Positions 48,290 to 56,349 of a stretch of DNA of 64,000 nucleotides are shown piece after piece (the stretch's first letter is position 1; every line of letters begins with the position of its first letter). The stretch comes from Anaerolinea sp. Its GTDB lineage: Bacteria; Chloroflexota; Anaerolineae; Anaerolineales; Villigracilaceae. Under the pieces are notes generated by a model. The model was not told the origin of the DNA and searched no databases. It saw nothing but the letters and a program-made list of their open reading frames with translations. The position numbers and the translations under genes are program-made. The DNA is taken from NCBI GenBank assembly GCA_020723805.1, contig DYID01000018.1:1-64000 (forward strand), given 5' to 3'.

Positions 48290-48385
48290 AGTCTGATAGT
48301 CTTATAGTCTGATAGTCATGTAGTCCGATGGTCTTGTAGTCTAGTAGTCATGTAGTCCGATAGTCTTCTGGTTTTGCAGTTTGAT
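48290..48385. repeat. Tandem octamer array upstream of an M42 peptidase gene
   Basis: About twelve 8-base units in register, consensus AGTCNGAT alternating with AGTCNTGT, so a 16-base higher-order period. The last two units are degenerate. It lies between the M42 gene (starts at 48277) and the end of the S51 gene (48400). There are no spacers, so it is not a CRISPR array. Confidence 0.85.
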
Positions 48386-48399
48386 GGCAGGTTGGATTT

Positions 48400-49110
48400 T
48401 CAGTCGAGCAGGATGGTTTGACCGTTTTCGTAGACTTTTTCTTCCTTTTTCGTGAAGACATGGACGCTGCCTCGTCCCATGACACGCCATTCGCCGCCGA
48501 GCCGGCCGACGAGCGCGGTTTCTTCGTCCACGCCGATCATGCGCTCATTTTCGCGCAGTTGCCGGCGCAGGGCAAAGACAAAGGGTTTGAACACGGCTGG
48601 AACGGCGTCGAAGTGCGGGAGGAGGAATTCCACCGGCAGGATGCCAAAGCCGGTCTGCGTTTGCGCCAGGCGGAAGCGGGGGATGCGCCGGGCGAGGATC
48701 ATGGCGCCCGCCGAACAGCCGGCATAGACCGCGCCGCGTTGCCAGGCGCGCATGGCGGCGTTCCAGGCGCGGCTTCCATGCAGGGTTTCGTAGAGGTAGC
48801 CGGGGTCGCCGCCAGAGAAGTAGATCAGGTCGGCGGTTTCGAGTGCCGATTCCCATTGAGGGTCGTCCGCAGACCGACGGTCAATGATGCGAAGCGCCTT
48901 TGCATCTGCGCCGAGTTTTTCAAAGTGCAGCACGCCCATATCAGACCAGCGGTTGACGCTGGCGTCGCCCTCCCGTCCCGCCGCGGTGGGCAGACAAACG
49001 ACGCGCGGTTTGCGTCCGTTCAAGTTCAGGCTGGCGAGCAGATGACGGTCAACGGTTTCCATGACGGGAAGGTATTCGCCGGAGCCGGCAAGGGCGATGA
49101 GTCCGTTCAT
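48400..49110 (-). CDS. Peptidase S51/cyanophycinase-like protein
   Basis: 236 residues. Class I glutamine amidotransferase-like fold with Ser nucleophile: IYFSGGDPGYLYETL, then GCSAGAMILA (Ser about 133). It resembles dipeptidase E and cyanophycinase-type peptidases that cut Asp-X or beta-Asp bonds. Cytoplasmic, no signal peptide. It sits inside a run of three M42 peptidases on the same strand, suggesting joint peptide breakdown. The exact substrate is not readable. Confidence 0.82.
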   Translation of the reverse strand: MNGLIALAGSGEYLPVMETVDRHLLASLNLNGRKPRVVCLPTAAGREGDASVNRWSDMGVLHFEKLGADAKALRIIDRRSADDPQWESALETADLIYFSGGDPGYLYETLHGSRAWNAAMRAWQRGAVYAGCSAGAMILARRIPRFRLAQTQTGFGILPVEFLLPHFDAVPAVFKPFVFALRRQLRENERMIGVDEETALVGRLGGEWRVMGRGSVHVFTKKEEKVYENGQTILLD

Positions 49111-49135
49111 GAGAGAGTCAGTAAGTGATAATTGG

Positions 49136-50224
49136 TCAACGGGAGGCGAGGAGGGCGGGGGTGATTTTCTTCAACGCCGCATGAAGGAGAGCAAGGGTGT
49201 GCTTCCAATCATCCACGCGCGAGAGGCTGATGGGAGAGTGGGTATAGCGGTGCGGGACGGAGACCGAAACGGTGGGGATGCCCGCCAGCGCGCGCTGGAT
49301 GGCGCCCGAATCGGTGCCGCCTCCGCCGGGCTGGCGGAATTGGTAGGGAATGGCTTCGGCGTCGCCTACTGCGCTGAGGAAGCGTACCAGCCGCGGGTCG
49401 TGAAGCGTCGAGCCGTCGGCGATGTAGATGGCAGGACCGGCGCCGAGTTTGGTGTTATATGCCGTGTTTTCACTGCCGTCATGGACGGGCAGGTCGTTGG
49501 CAGGCGTCGAGTCGATGGCAATCGCCAGATCGGGGTTGAAGTATTGCGCCGCCACCTTCGCGCCGCGCAAACCGATTTCCTCCTGCACGGTGAACGCCGC
49601 ACACAGGTCAATGTTTGCGGGGGCATGTTTGAAGAGTTCGATGAGCGTCGCCACGCCGATGCGATCGTCAATGGCTTTGGACATGATGGTCTGACCCGCA
49701 TGGCGGAACTTCGTGGCAAAGCCGGCGCGGTCGCCGATTTTTGCCTTGCCGCCCAGCCCCACGTCAATGCGCAGCGCATCCAGCGGGACCTTGCGGGTGT
49801 ATTCGTCGCCCTCCATCAGGTGAACCGGTTTGCCGCCAATGACGCCGGGCATGCGGTCTTTGCCGACGAACACCTGCTTGCCGACCAGATGACGGACATC
49901 AATACTGCCGACGGTCTCAAAGCGATAGATGCCTTCGCCATCCTCCGCCACAATCATAAAGCCGACTTCGTCCATGTGCGCGTCGAGCATCACGCGCAGA
50001 CGCTTCGCTCCCCGCCCCTTCGACTGCGAAGCGCTCAGGGCGGCGCCCCGCTTAACCGCCAGGACGTTGCCCAGCGCATCCACCTTGACCTCATCGGCGT
50101 AGGGTTTGATTTCCTCGAGGACGATCTTCCGCACCTCGCCTTCATCACCCGAAACCGCGATGGCGTTGCAAAGTTTTTCCAATAATTTCAATTGAGCCTT
50201 CCCAAAGGCGATTTTCTCAGCCAT
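49136..50224 (-). CDS. M42 family metallo-aminopeptidase, copy 2, with in-frame repeat insertion
   Basis: 362 residues from ATG at 50224; the longer upstream frame runs through a purine repeat and is not credible. M42 metal motifs: LDAHMDEVGFMI, DDRIGVATLIE, FTVQEEIGLRGAKV, AIDSTPAND and HRYTHSPIS. Residues about 61-75 (ALSASQSKGRGAKR) have no counterpart in copy 1 and are encoded by a CCCTGAGCGC-type dispersed repeat at 50016-50040. Paralogue of the flanking M42 genes. Confidence 0.9.
   Translation of the reverse strand: MAEKIAFGKAQLKLLEKLCNAIAVSGDEGEVRKIVLEEIKPYADEVKVDALGNVLAVKRGAALSASQSKGRGAKRLRVMLDAHMDEVGFMIVAEDGEGIYRFETVGSIDVRHLVGKQVFVGKDRMPGVIGGKPVHLMEGDEYTRKVPLDALRIDVGLGGKAKIGDRAGFATKFRHAGQTIMSKAIDDRIGVATLIELFKHAPANIDLCAAFTVQEEIGLRGAKVAAQYFNPDLAIAIDSTPANDLPVHDGSENTAYNTKLGAGPAIYIADGSTLHDPRLVRFLSAVGDAEAIPYQFRQPGGGGTDSGAIQRALAGIPTVSVSVPHRYTHSPISLSRVDDWKHTLALLHAALKKITPALLASR
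50016..50040. repeat. CCCTGAGCGC dispersed repeat inside a coding region
   Basis: Reads CCCTTCGACTGCG..., ending GCGCTCAGGG; its complement shares CCCTGAGCGC and CGAAGGG ends with 61963-61981 upstream of a DUF6159-like gene. In this copy it is translated as a loop of an M42 peptidase. Confidence 0.6.
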
Positions 50225-50227
50225 ACC

Positions 50228-50287
50228 ATTCTCCACATGAAAGAAAGAGGAAAGACGAAAGAAAATTCTTTCTTCCTTCTTCTTTCT
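50228..50287. repeat. Polypurine/polypyrimidine heptamer repeat upstream of M42 copy 2
   Basis: GAAAGAA AGAGGAA AGACGAA AGAAAAT, then a TTCTTTC-rich arm, fills the gap between two M42 genes. It can fold as a hairpin like the element before selB. Confidence 0.6.
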
Positions 50288-50291
50288 TGAT

Positions 50292-51353
50292 TTATTCCCA
50301 AACGATCTTTTCGACGAAATCCGCTTCGAGCGAAGCGATGAACTCGGCGAGCAAACGTCCCGCACGTTGAATGTCCTTGACCGAAACCGACTCGACGGTG
50401 GTGTGCATGTAGCGAATCGGGAATTCCACCAGAGCCGTCGGGATGCCTTCCATCGTCACCTGCATGGGGTAAGCGTCGGTGCCGGAGTGCCGCGGCGTGA
50501 CATCCAAGAACCAGGGGATTTCCAGTTTGTCCGCCAGTTCGGTCAGTTTCTTGTGCAAGAACGGATGCAGGTTCGGTCCCATGCAAATGCCCACACCCTT
50601 CCCCATGGGGTGCGTCTGCCAGCCGTTTGCGCCGGGACCTTTGGCAAACGTCCCGTCCACGGCGATGGCGATGCTGGGACGCAGCTGGAAGGCGGATGTG
50701 TACGCGCCGAGGAAACTCGTCTCTTCCTGGACCGTCGCCACTGCCCAGACATCCCAAACATGGGGCTTCCCCTGGAGTTCTTCCAGACAAACCGTCAACG
50801 CGGCGACGGAGGCGCGGTTATCCAGCGTGTGACCGGAGAGCACGTCGCCCGCCAGTTCGAGCGGCTCGTTGGCAAAGGAAACCAGGTCGCCCACGCGCAC
50901 CTTCTTTTCCACTTCGCGCGGGGTCAAGCCGGTATCCACCAGCAGATGCTTCATCGCCACCACGCCGTCGCCTTCGCCTTCAGGGAGCAGACGGGCAGGC
51001 GGCATCGCAATGACGGCAGGCAGGTCCTCGCCGCTGCTGGCGTGAACCGTCACCTGCGCCCCCGGCAGAACGCGCACGTCAATCCCGCCGACGTTGGTGA
51101 TGTGCAAAAAGCCGGCTTCGATGCTGGAAACCATCATGCCGATGGCGTCCATGTGAGCGGCAATCATCACCGAGGGGCGCGGAGTTTTGCCGGCGCCTCG
51201 CTTGAGTCCGTGCAGAGAGCCGACGCGGCTGAGGCTGGTCTCATCCACGAGTGGACGCCACTTCTCCTCGATGAGTTTGGCAACGGGCGTTTCATGTCCC
51301 GATACGCCGGAGGTCGAAATGAGGGATTTCAGAAAAGGAAGGATGTCTGTCAT
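50292..51353 (-). CDS. M42 family metallo-aminopeptidase, copy 3
   Basis: 353 residues. M42 motifs: IAAHMDAIGMMVSSI (Asp-Ala in place of Asp-Glu), LDNRASVAALTV (Asn in place of the usual second Asp of DD.VG), VATVQEETSFLGAYT, AIAVDGTFAKGPG and RYMHTTVESV. The changed residues near the metal ligands (HMDA, DNRA) make this the most divergent of the three; it may prefer other residues or have lower activity. First of the peptidase run. Confidence 0.88.
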   Translation of the reverse strand: MTDILPFLKSLISTSGVSGHETPVAKLIEEKWRPLVDETSLSRVGSLHGLKRGAGKTPRPSVMIAAHMDAIGMMVSSIEAGFLHITNVGGIDVRVLPGAQVTVHASSGEDLPAVIAMPPARLLPEGEGDGVVAMKHLLVDTGLTPREVEKKVRVGDLVSFANEPLELAGDVLSGHTLDNRASVAALTVCLEELQGKPHVWDVWAVATVQEETSFLGAYTSAFQLRPSIAIAVDGTFAKGPGANGWQTHPMGKGVGICMGPNLHPFLHKKLTELADKLEIPWFLDVTPRHSGTDAYPMQVTMEGIPTALVEFPIRYMHTTVESVSVKDIQRAGRLLAEFIASLEADFVEKIVWE

Positions 51354-51354
51354 G

Positions 51355-51822
51355 TTATGGGGCTGCCGTAGGGGGGAAGGAAGTGATCGTCGAAGAAGGG
51401 GTTATAGAGGGAGTGACCGGCGTGAAACTGGCGGTCGGGGTGAAGGTGTTCGTTGGGACCGAGGTGTTGGAGGGCGTAAACGACGGCGTGATGGAGGGCG
51501 TGACGGAAGGTGTGACCGACGGCGTGAAGGATGGCGTGACCGACGGCGTAAGCGTTGGGGTGAAGGTTGGGGTTGACGAGGGGGTGACGGTGGGCGTATT
51601 GGAGGGAGTGGCAGTGATGATGGCGGGACCCGGCGTCAAGGTCGGGAGTTGAAGCGGTTCGGTCGCTGTGAAAGTAAGAGTCGCTGTGGGAGTGGCAGTC
51701 GCAGAGCCGTCCGGTGCGAACATCACTGCAAGCCCGCCCAGGCAGTAACAAGGGATCGTTGCAAGAATGATGGAAATCAAAATCAGACGACGGCGCGCCA
51801 CCGGGTTCGAAGATTCATGCAT
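51355..51822 (-). CDS. Short membrane-anchored protein with Thr/Pro/Ser repeat tail
   Basis: 155 residues from ATG at 51822. One transmembrane helix (about 11-34; RRRLILISIILATIPCYCLGG), then about 110 residues dominated by TP/SP/TFTP repeats. No folded domain is visible. Such tails are common linkers in this genome's lipoproteins, but here there is nothing attached, so it may be a stalk or a remnant of a larger surface protein. It lies one base upstream of M42 copy 3 and is divergent from the SbcC-like gene. Confidence 0.65.
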   Translation of the reverse strand: MHESSNPVARRRLILISIILATIPCYCLGGLAVMFAPDGSATATPTATLTFTATEPLQLPTLTPGPAIITATPSNTPTVTPSSTPTFTPTLTPSVTPSFTPSVTPSVTPSITPSFTPSNTSVPTNTFTPTASFTPVTPSITPSSTITSFPPTAAP

Positions 51823-51858
51823 GATGGGTAGATTATAATCCATTGAACAAACACACCT

Positions 51859-54420
51859 ATGATTCCCCTTCAATTACGCATTACCGGCTTTCTTTCTTAC
51901 CGCGATACGGTGGAATTGGATTTCGGTCCCATCGCGCTTGCCTGCATTTCCGGGCACAACGGCGCAGGCAAATCATCCTTGCTCGATGCCATCACCTGGT
52001 GCCTGTTCGGCGAAGCGCGCGGCAAAAGCAGCGAGGTCATCAACCTGAATGCGGACGTGAAAGCCGCAGAAGTGGCGCTCACCTTCCAGCATGAAGGCAA
52101 TACCTACCGCATTCAGCGTACCTTGCCGCGCAACAAAAGCACTGTACTCGAATTTCAAATCAAAGGCGAGGACGGCTGGCATCCGCTCACCGAAAAGAGC
52201 ACACGCGAAACCCAAACGCGCATCGAACAAACCCTGCGCCTCGACTACGAGACCTTCGTCAACGCCTCTTTCTTTTTGCAGGGCAAAGCCGATCAGTTCA
52301 CCCAGCAAAACGCCGCCAAACGCAAGGAAGTGCTGAGCAACATTCTCGGTCTCGAAGCGTGGGAAGCATACAAAAACCGCGCCGCCGAACGCCGCAAAAT
52401 CATCGAGCGCAAAGTGGACGAAATAGACGGGCGTCTCGCCGAAATCGAAGCCGAACTCAGCGAAGAGGAAATCCGCAAAGCCCGGCTTGCCGAGTTAAAA
52501 GCCCACCTCGAACGGCTCGCCTCTGCCCGCGCCGCACAGGAAGCCGTCCTGGAAAACATCAAAAAGAACGCCGCCCTGCTGGAAGAACAACGCAAACTGA
52601 CCGCCTCCCTCCGCAACGGACTCGAACGTGCACGCGCGGCTCTCAGCGGACTGGAAACCCGCCTCGCCTCGAGAGAATCGGACCTGCGCTCCTACCTTGA
52701 CCTGCTCAACCGCGCCGCCGAAATCGAAGCCGCCTACAAGGAATGGCAAAACGTCCGCAAGGAACTGGAGGCGTGGGAAAAGACCGCCGCGCAGTTCCAC
52801 GAACAGGAAAAGGAACGCACGCCGCTGTTATTGAAAATCGAAACGGAAAAAGCAACGCTGGAAGATGAAAGACGGAGACTGAAGGCTGAAGAAATAGAGA
52901 TTAGTAATCAGTTATCAGTGATCAGTGAGTTGCGAGCGGAGATCGAAACAAAGCAGGCGCTATTGAAAGAGGCGGAAGCCAAAGTTGCCGAACGCATCGC
53001 ACTGGAAAACAAGCGAAACGAGGCGCGGGAACGTCAGGCGGCGCTCAAGGTCGAAAATGAGGCGCTGAAACTCGAGATGAAGCAGATCAAGGAGCGAATC
53101 GAAACGCTCCAGTCTGCCGGTGGAGCGAATTGTCCCTTGTGCGGGCAGGCATTGAGCGCAGAACACCGCCAGTCCACGCTGGAGCAATTGGAAACAGAGG
53201 GCAAACAAAAGGGCGACCAATATCGAGCGAACAACGAAGAGGCGAAATCCCTCGCCGCCGAAATTACCAATTACCAATCACAAATTACCCTTCTCTCTTC
53301 CGCCGAAGACGACCGCCTCCGCCTTTCCGCTGAAATCTCACAACTCACCGAACGTATGGAAAACCAGCAGGCGCGCGCCCAAGAGTGGGAGACCACAGGG
53401 AAACAACGCCTGAAAGAAGTGGAAGACCTTCTGGAGAGCGGTGCATACGCCTCTGAGGCACAAAAACAACTCGCCCAACTCGACCGTCAACTCGCCCAAC
53501 TCGGCTACGACGCCTCCGCCCACGATGCCGCCCGCCGCCGCGAAAACGAACTGCGCCGTGTCGAAGAGGAATACGGCAATCTCAAATCGGCAAAGGAAGT
53601 AAGCAGGCAAATTGAGACCGAGATTTCCAATTTGAAGGAAGAAATCGAAAATCGAAAATCGGAAATCGAAAATCTCGAAACGGAATATCAAACCGTTCGG
53701 ACCAAACTGGACGAAGCGGAAGCTCAATCTCCCAGTGTCGAAACCGCCGAGCGCGAGTTATTCCGCATCCGCGAGGAAGAGAACAAAGTCCGCAGTGAAG
53801 TGGGCGGCGCGCAGCAGCGCGTGAACATCCTCGACGTTCAACGCGACCGCAAAAAAGACCTGCTGAAAGAACGCGAAGAACTCCAAAAACAAATCACCCG
53901 TCACCGCGCCCTCGAACGCGCCTTCGGCAAGGACGGCGTCCCTGCCCTGCTCATCGAACAGGCGCTGCCGCAAATCGAAGACAAGGCAAACGAAATCCTC
54001 GACCGCCTCTCCGACGGGCAAATGTCCGTCCGCTTTGTGACGCAAACCGAATACAAAGACAAAAAACGCGCAGACCTGCGGGAGACCCTCGAGATTCAAA
54101 TCAGCGACTCGGCAGGCGCCCGCAACTACGAAATGTACTCCGGCGGTGAAGCCTTCCGCGTCAACTTTGCCATCCGCCTTGCCCTCTCCGAAATCCTCGC
54201 CCGGCGCAAAGGCGCGCGCCTGCAAACCCTGGTGATTGATGAAGGCTTCGGCTCGCAGGATGCGCTCGGACGCCAACGCCTCATCGAAGCCATCAACCTC
54301 GTCAAGGATGACTTTGCCAAAATTCTCGTCATCACCCACCTCGACGAACTCAAGGACGCCTTCCCCACGCGCATCGAAGTGGAAAAGTCGGAGCGCGGGT
54401 CAACAGTGCGAATCATCTAA
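51859..54420 (+). CDS. sbcC: SbcC/Rad50-like SMC ATPase
   Basis: 853 residues. Walker A GHNGAGKSS (32-40), long antiparallel coiled coil, zinc hook CPLC (Cys425, Cys428), second coil, ABC signature YSGGEAFRVNFAIRLAL (from 760) and Walker B LVIDEGFGSQD. With an SbcD nuclease it would process hairpins and double-strand ends, but no sbcD gene is adjacent. Coil segments at about 335-358, 469-478 and 594-608 are encoded by tandem heptamers. TATAAT at 51834-51839 is a good -10 box. Shorter than E. coli SbcC, close to archaeal Rad50. Confidence 0.9.
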   Translation: MIPLQLRITGFLSYRDTVELDFGPIALACISGHNGAGKSSLLDAITWCLFGEARGKSSEVINLNADVKAAEVALTFQHEGNTYRIQRTLPRNKSTVLEFQIKGEDGWHPLTEKSTRETQTRIEQTLRLDYETFVNASFFLQGKADQFTQQNAAKRKEVLSNILGLEAWEAYKNRAAERRKIIERKVDEIDGRLAEIEAELSEEEIRKARLAELKAHLERLASARAAQEAVLENIKKNAALLEEQRKLTASLRNGLERARAALSGLETRLASRESDLRSYLDLLNRAAEIEAAYKEWQNVRKELEAWEKTAAQFHEQEKERTPLLLKIETEKATLEDERRRLKAEEIEISNQLSVISELRAEIETKQALLKEAEAKVAERIALENKRNEARERQAALKVENEALKLEMKQIKERIETLQSAGGANCPLCGQALSAEHRQSTLEQLETEGKQKGDQYRANNEEAKSLAAEITNYQSQITLLSSAEDDRLRLSAEISQLTERMENQQARAQEWETTGKQRLKEVEDLLESGAYASEAQKQLAQLDRQLAQLGYDASAHDAARRRENELRRVEEEYGNLKSAKEVSRQIETEISNLKEEIENRKSEIENLETEYQTVRTKLDEAEAQSPSVETAERELFRIREEENKVRSEVGGAQQRVNILDVQRDRKKDLLKEREELQKQITRHRALERAFGKDGVPALLIEQALPQIEDKANEILDRLSDGQMSVRFVTQTEYKDKKRADLRETLEIQISDSAGARNYEMYSGGEAFRVNFAIRLALSEILARRKGARLQTLVIDEGFGSQDALGRQRLIEAINLVKDDFAKILVITHLDELKDAFPTRIEVEKSERGSTVRII
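52861..52934. repeat. Tandem heptamers inside sbcC (first block)
   Basis: GATGAAA GACGGAG ACTGAAG GCTGAAG, then TTAGTAA TCAGTTA TCAGTGA TCAGTGA in 7-base register. Encodes ERRRLKAEEIEISNQLSVIS in the first coil. Similar blocks at about 53264-53290 (ATTACCA ATTACCA) and 53640-53675 (GAAAATC repeated). Confidence 0.7.
53264..53290. repeat. Tandem heptamers inside sbcC (second block)
   Basis: ATTACCA ATTACCA ATCACAA ATTACCC, translated as ITNYQSQIT. Matches the non-coding GGTAATT GGTAATT at 42030-42043 on the opposite strand. Confidence 0.65.
53640..53680. repeat. Tandem heptamers inside sbcC (third block)
   Basis: GAAATC, then GAAAATC GAAAATC GGAAATC GAAAATC, translated as EIENRKSEIENLE in the second coil. 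Confidence 0.65.
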
Positions 54421-54468
54421 AGTCAAGGTCAAAAGTCGAATATTCAACCTTTGACCTTCGCTCATCCC

Positions 54469-55632
54469 ATGTCATACTTCATCCTCTCAACGGTATTATT
54501 TCTCGGCGGCATCGTCATCATTTACTGGCTTCACAACCAATATCATCTCGACATCGTCGTCGAAGCCGCGCCGCCGCCGCCGAACCCGCCGCTCATTTCC
54601 GTCTGCATTCCCGCCCGCAATGAAGAGCGCAACATCCGCGCCTGCGTGGAAGCGGTCTTGAAACAGGATTACCCGAACCTCGAAGTCATCGTGGTGGATG
54701 ACCGCTCGACAGACGCGACCTTCCGCATTTTGACCGACCTCGCCTCCCGCGACTCCCGCCTCCGCCCCATCAGCGGTTCAGACCTGCCCCCGGGCTGGGC
54801 AGGCAAACCCCATGCCTTGTACCAAGCCTCCGCCTCCGCCCGCGGCGACTGGCTGTGCTTCATAGACGCCGACACCTTCCTCGAACCCTCTGCGCTTTCC
54901 TCTTGTTATGTCAAAGCCCTCGAAACTCAGGCGGATATGTTCACCATCATGACCTTCCAAATCCTCGGCTCGTTTTGGGAGCGGACGGTCATGCCGCTGG
55001 TGATGACCGCCCTCTCGGTGGGATTTTCCCCGCGCAAGGTCAACGACCCGAAGCGCCGCGACGCCATCGCCAACGGACAGTTCATCCTCATCAAGCGTTC
55101 GGTCTATGACGCCACCGGCGGACATGCAAGCGTGAAGGACAGCATCGTGGAGGATAAAGCCATCTCGGAAAAGGTGAAATGGAACGGCTACCGCCTCATC
55201 GTTGCCGATGGCATGAAAGTTGCGCGAACGCGCATGTACACCTCCCTGCCCGAAATGTGGGAAGGCTGGACGAAGAACATCTACCTCGGTCTGCGCGACC
55301 AGGCGGGCTTGTTGTGGCTGGGGGCGTTCGGTGCATTCCTGGCGTTCATGGCGTCGCTCTTCCTCCCCCTCTGGCTCCCGCTGGGATGGATTTGGTTTCT
55401 GCACGGCGGAGAGTGGATGGCACTGGCGGTCATGGGCGAGGCGCTGGCGTTGTGGGCGTATCTGATTTTTGTCCGCGCCCAAGTCGCCGAAAAGATGAAC
55501 ATCTCCCGCTGGTATGCGCTGACCTCGCCTCTCGGGGCGGCGGTCTTTGGAGCCATGATGCTCACCTCGGCGTGGAGGGTGGTCTCACGTCAGGGGGTAA
55601 CATGGAAGGGGCGAACCTACAAGGCAGGGTAA
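54469..55632 (+). CDS. GT2 family glycosyltransferase, membrane-bound (HpnB/CrtQ-like layout)
   Basis: 387 residues; ATG at 54469. N-terminal transmembrane helix (about 2-22), GT-A domain (about 38-290): ISVCIPARNEERNI, VIVVDDRSTD, the LPPGWAGKPHAL loop, DADTFLEP (DxD), and VEDKAISEKVKW plus WEGWTKNIYLG in place of QxxRW. Two to three C-terminal helices follow. The LPPGW.GK word is typical of hopanoid- or carotenoid-associated glycosyltransferases. The acceptor is probably a lipid, by inference. 48 bases after the sbcC-like gene, with a heptamer-like repeat between. Confidence 0.85.
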   Translation: MSYFILSTVLFLGGIVIIYWLHNQYHLDIVVEAAPPPPNPPLISVCIPARNEERNIRACVEAVLKQDYPNLEVIVVDDRSTDATFRILTDLASRDSRLRPISGSDLPPGWAGKPHALYQASASARGDWLCFIDADTFLEPSALSSCYVKALETQADMFTIMTFQILGSFWERTVMPLVMTALSVGFSPRKVNDPKRRDAIANGQFILIKRSVYDATGGHASVKDSIVEDKAISEKVKWNGYRLIVADGMKVARTRMYTSLPEMWEGWTKNIYLGLRDQAGLLWLGAFGAFLAFMASLFLPLWLPLGWIWFLHGGEWMALAVMGEALALWAYLIFVRAQVAEKMNISRWYALTSPLGAAVFGAMMLTSAWRVVSRQGVTWKGRTYKAG

Positions 55633-55738
55633 ACCATGTGCACAGCCGACGTTTCTCTAACGCTGGCGGTTCAGAGGTAGAAAAAGGCTTGGGAGGTGAA
55701 TCAGGCTTCGGTCAAGCATGAGGCGGGGCGTTCATCTA

Positions 55739-55760
55739 GGTTGTGACTAAAGTCACAACC
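55739..55760. promoter_or_regulatory. TGTGA-N6-TCACA palindrome upstream of nrfH
   Basis: A 10-bp perfect inverted repeat with an AA centre containing the consensus Crp half-sites. With a TAAAAT -10 box at 55778-55783 and a start near 55790, its centre lies near -41, the class II activator position. It also resembles the ACTAAAGT small palindromes at 33668, so a repeat origin is possible. Confidence 0.55.
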
Positions 55761-55812
55761 AAGCGGATAAAATTAGGTAAAATTAGCGCCAGATTAATCA
55801 AAAGGTGAACCG

Positions 55813-56301
55813 ATGCTTAGAAACCCGCTCTTCATTGCCATCGCTGCGGCGGTCATCGCTCTGGGGACGTTCGTGTTCGTGACCGATGCTCCCGCCTACG
55901 CCGGCAAATCGTCCGAGACGTGCGCGAATTGCCATGTGATGGATTCGATGTACGAGAATTACTATCACAGCGCGCACCAGCCCTGGGCGGAATGTTCGGA
56001 CTGCCACCTGCCCCACGATAACATCGTGAACTATTACATCGAGAAGGGGCGGCAGGGCATGCACGATGTGTACGTCTTCAGCACCGGGCAGACGCCTGAA
56101 GTCATTCGCGCAAACGAACATTCCAAGCAAATCATCCAGGGGAACTGCATCCATTGCCACGAGGATGCAGTGGAGACCATCATGATGGGCGCCCAGCCGT
56201 TCGACCGCTACTGCTGGGAATGCCATCGCAACGTCGCGCATGGACCGCGCGGCGCGTCCATCGTCCCGTATCAGGACTCCAACTTCTACCCCGTCAAGTA
56301 A
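55813..56301 (+). CDS. nrfH: Cytochrome c nitrite reductase small subunit NrfH
   Basis: 162 residues. Membrane-anchored tetraheme quinol dehydrogenase that passes electrons to NrfA. N-terminal signal anchor (about 5-25), then four CxxCH haem sites: CANCH (37-41), CSDCH (61-65), CIHCH (112-116) and CWECH (134-138). Met43 in CANCHVM corresponds to the haem 1 methionine ligand region of NrfH. ATG at 55813 has AAAAGGTG upstream. 48 bases precede nrfA. Confidence 0.95.
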   Translation: MLRNPLFIAIAAAVIALGTFVFVTDAPAYAGKSSETCANCHVMDSMYENYYHSAHQPWAECSDCHLPHDNIVNYYIEKGRQGMHDVYVFSTGQTPEVIRANEHSKQIIQGNCIHCHEDAVETIMMGAQPFDRYCWECHRNVAHGPRGASIVPYQDSNFYPVK

Positions 56302-56349
56302 ATTCGCAAGACATCAACAGTCATCATACGTTCAAAAGGAGAATCGCAC

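Noticed and set aside
48290-48385. CRISPR-like repeat array
   Set aside because: Units are 8 bases with no unique spacers, and no cas genes are in the window.
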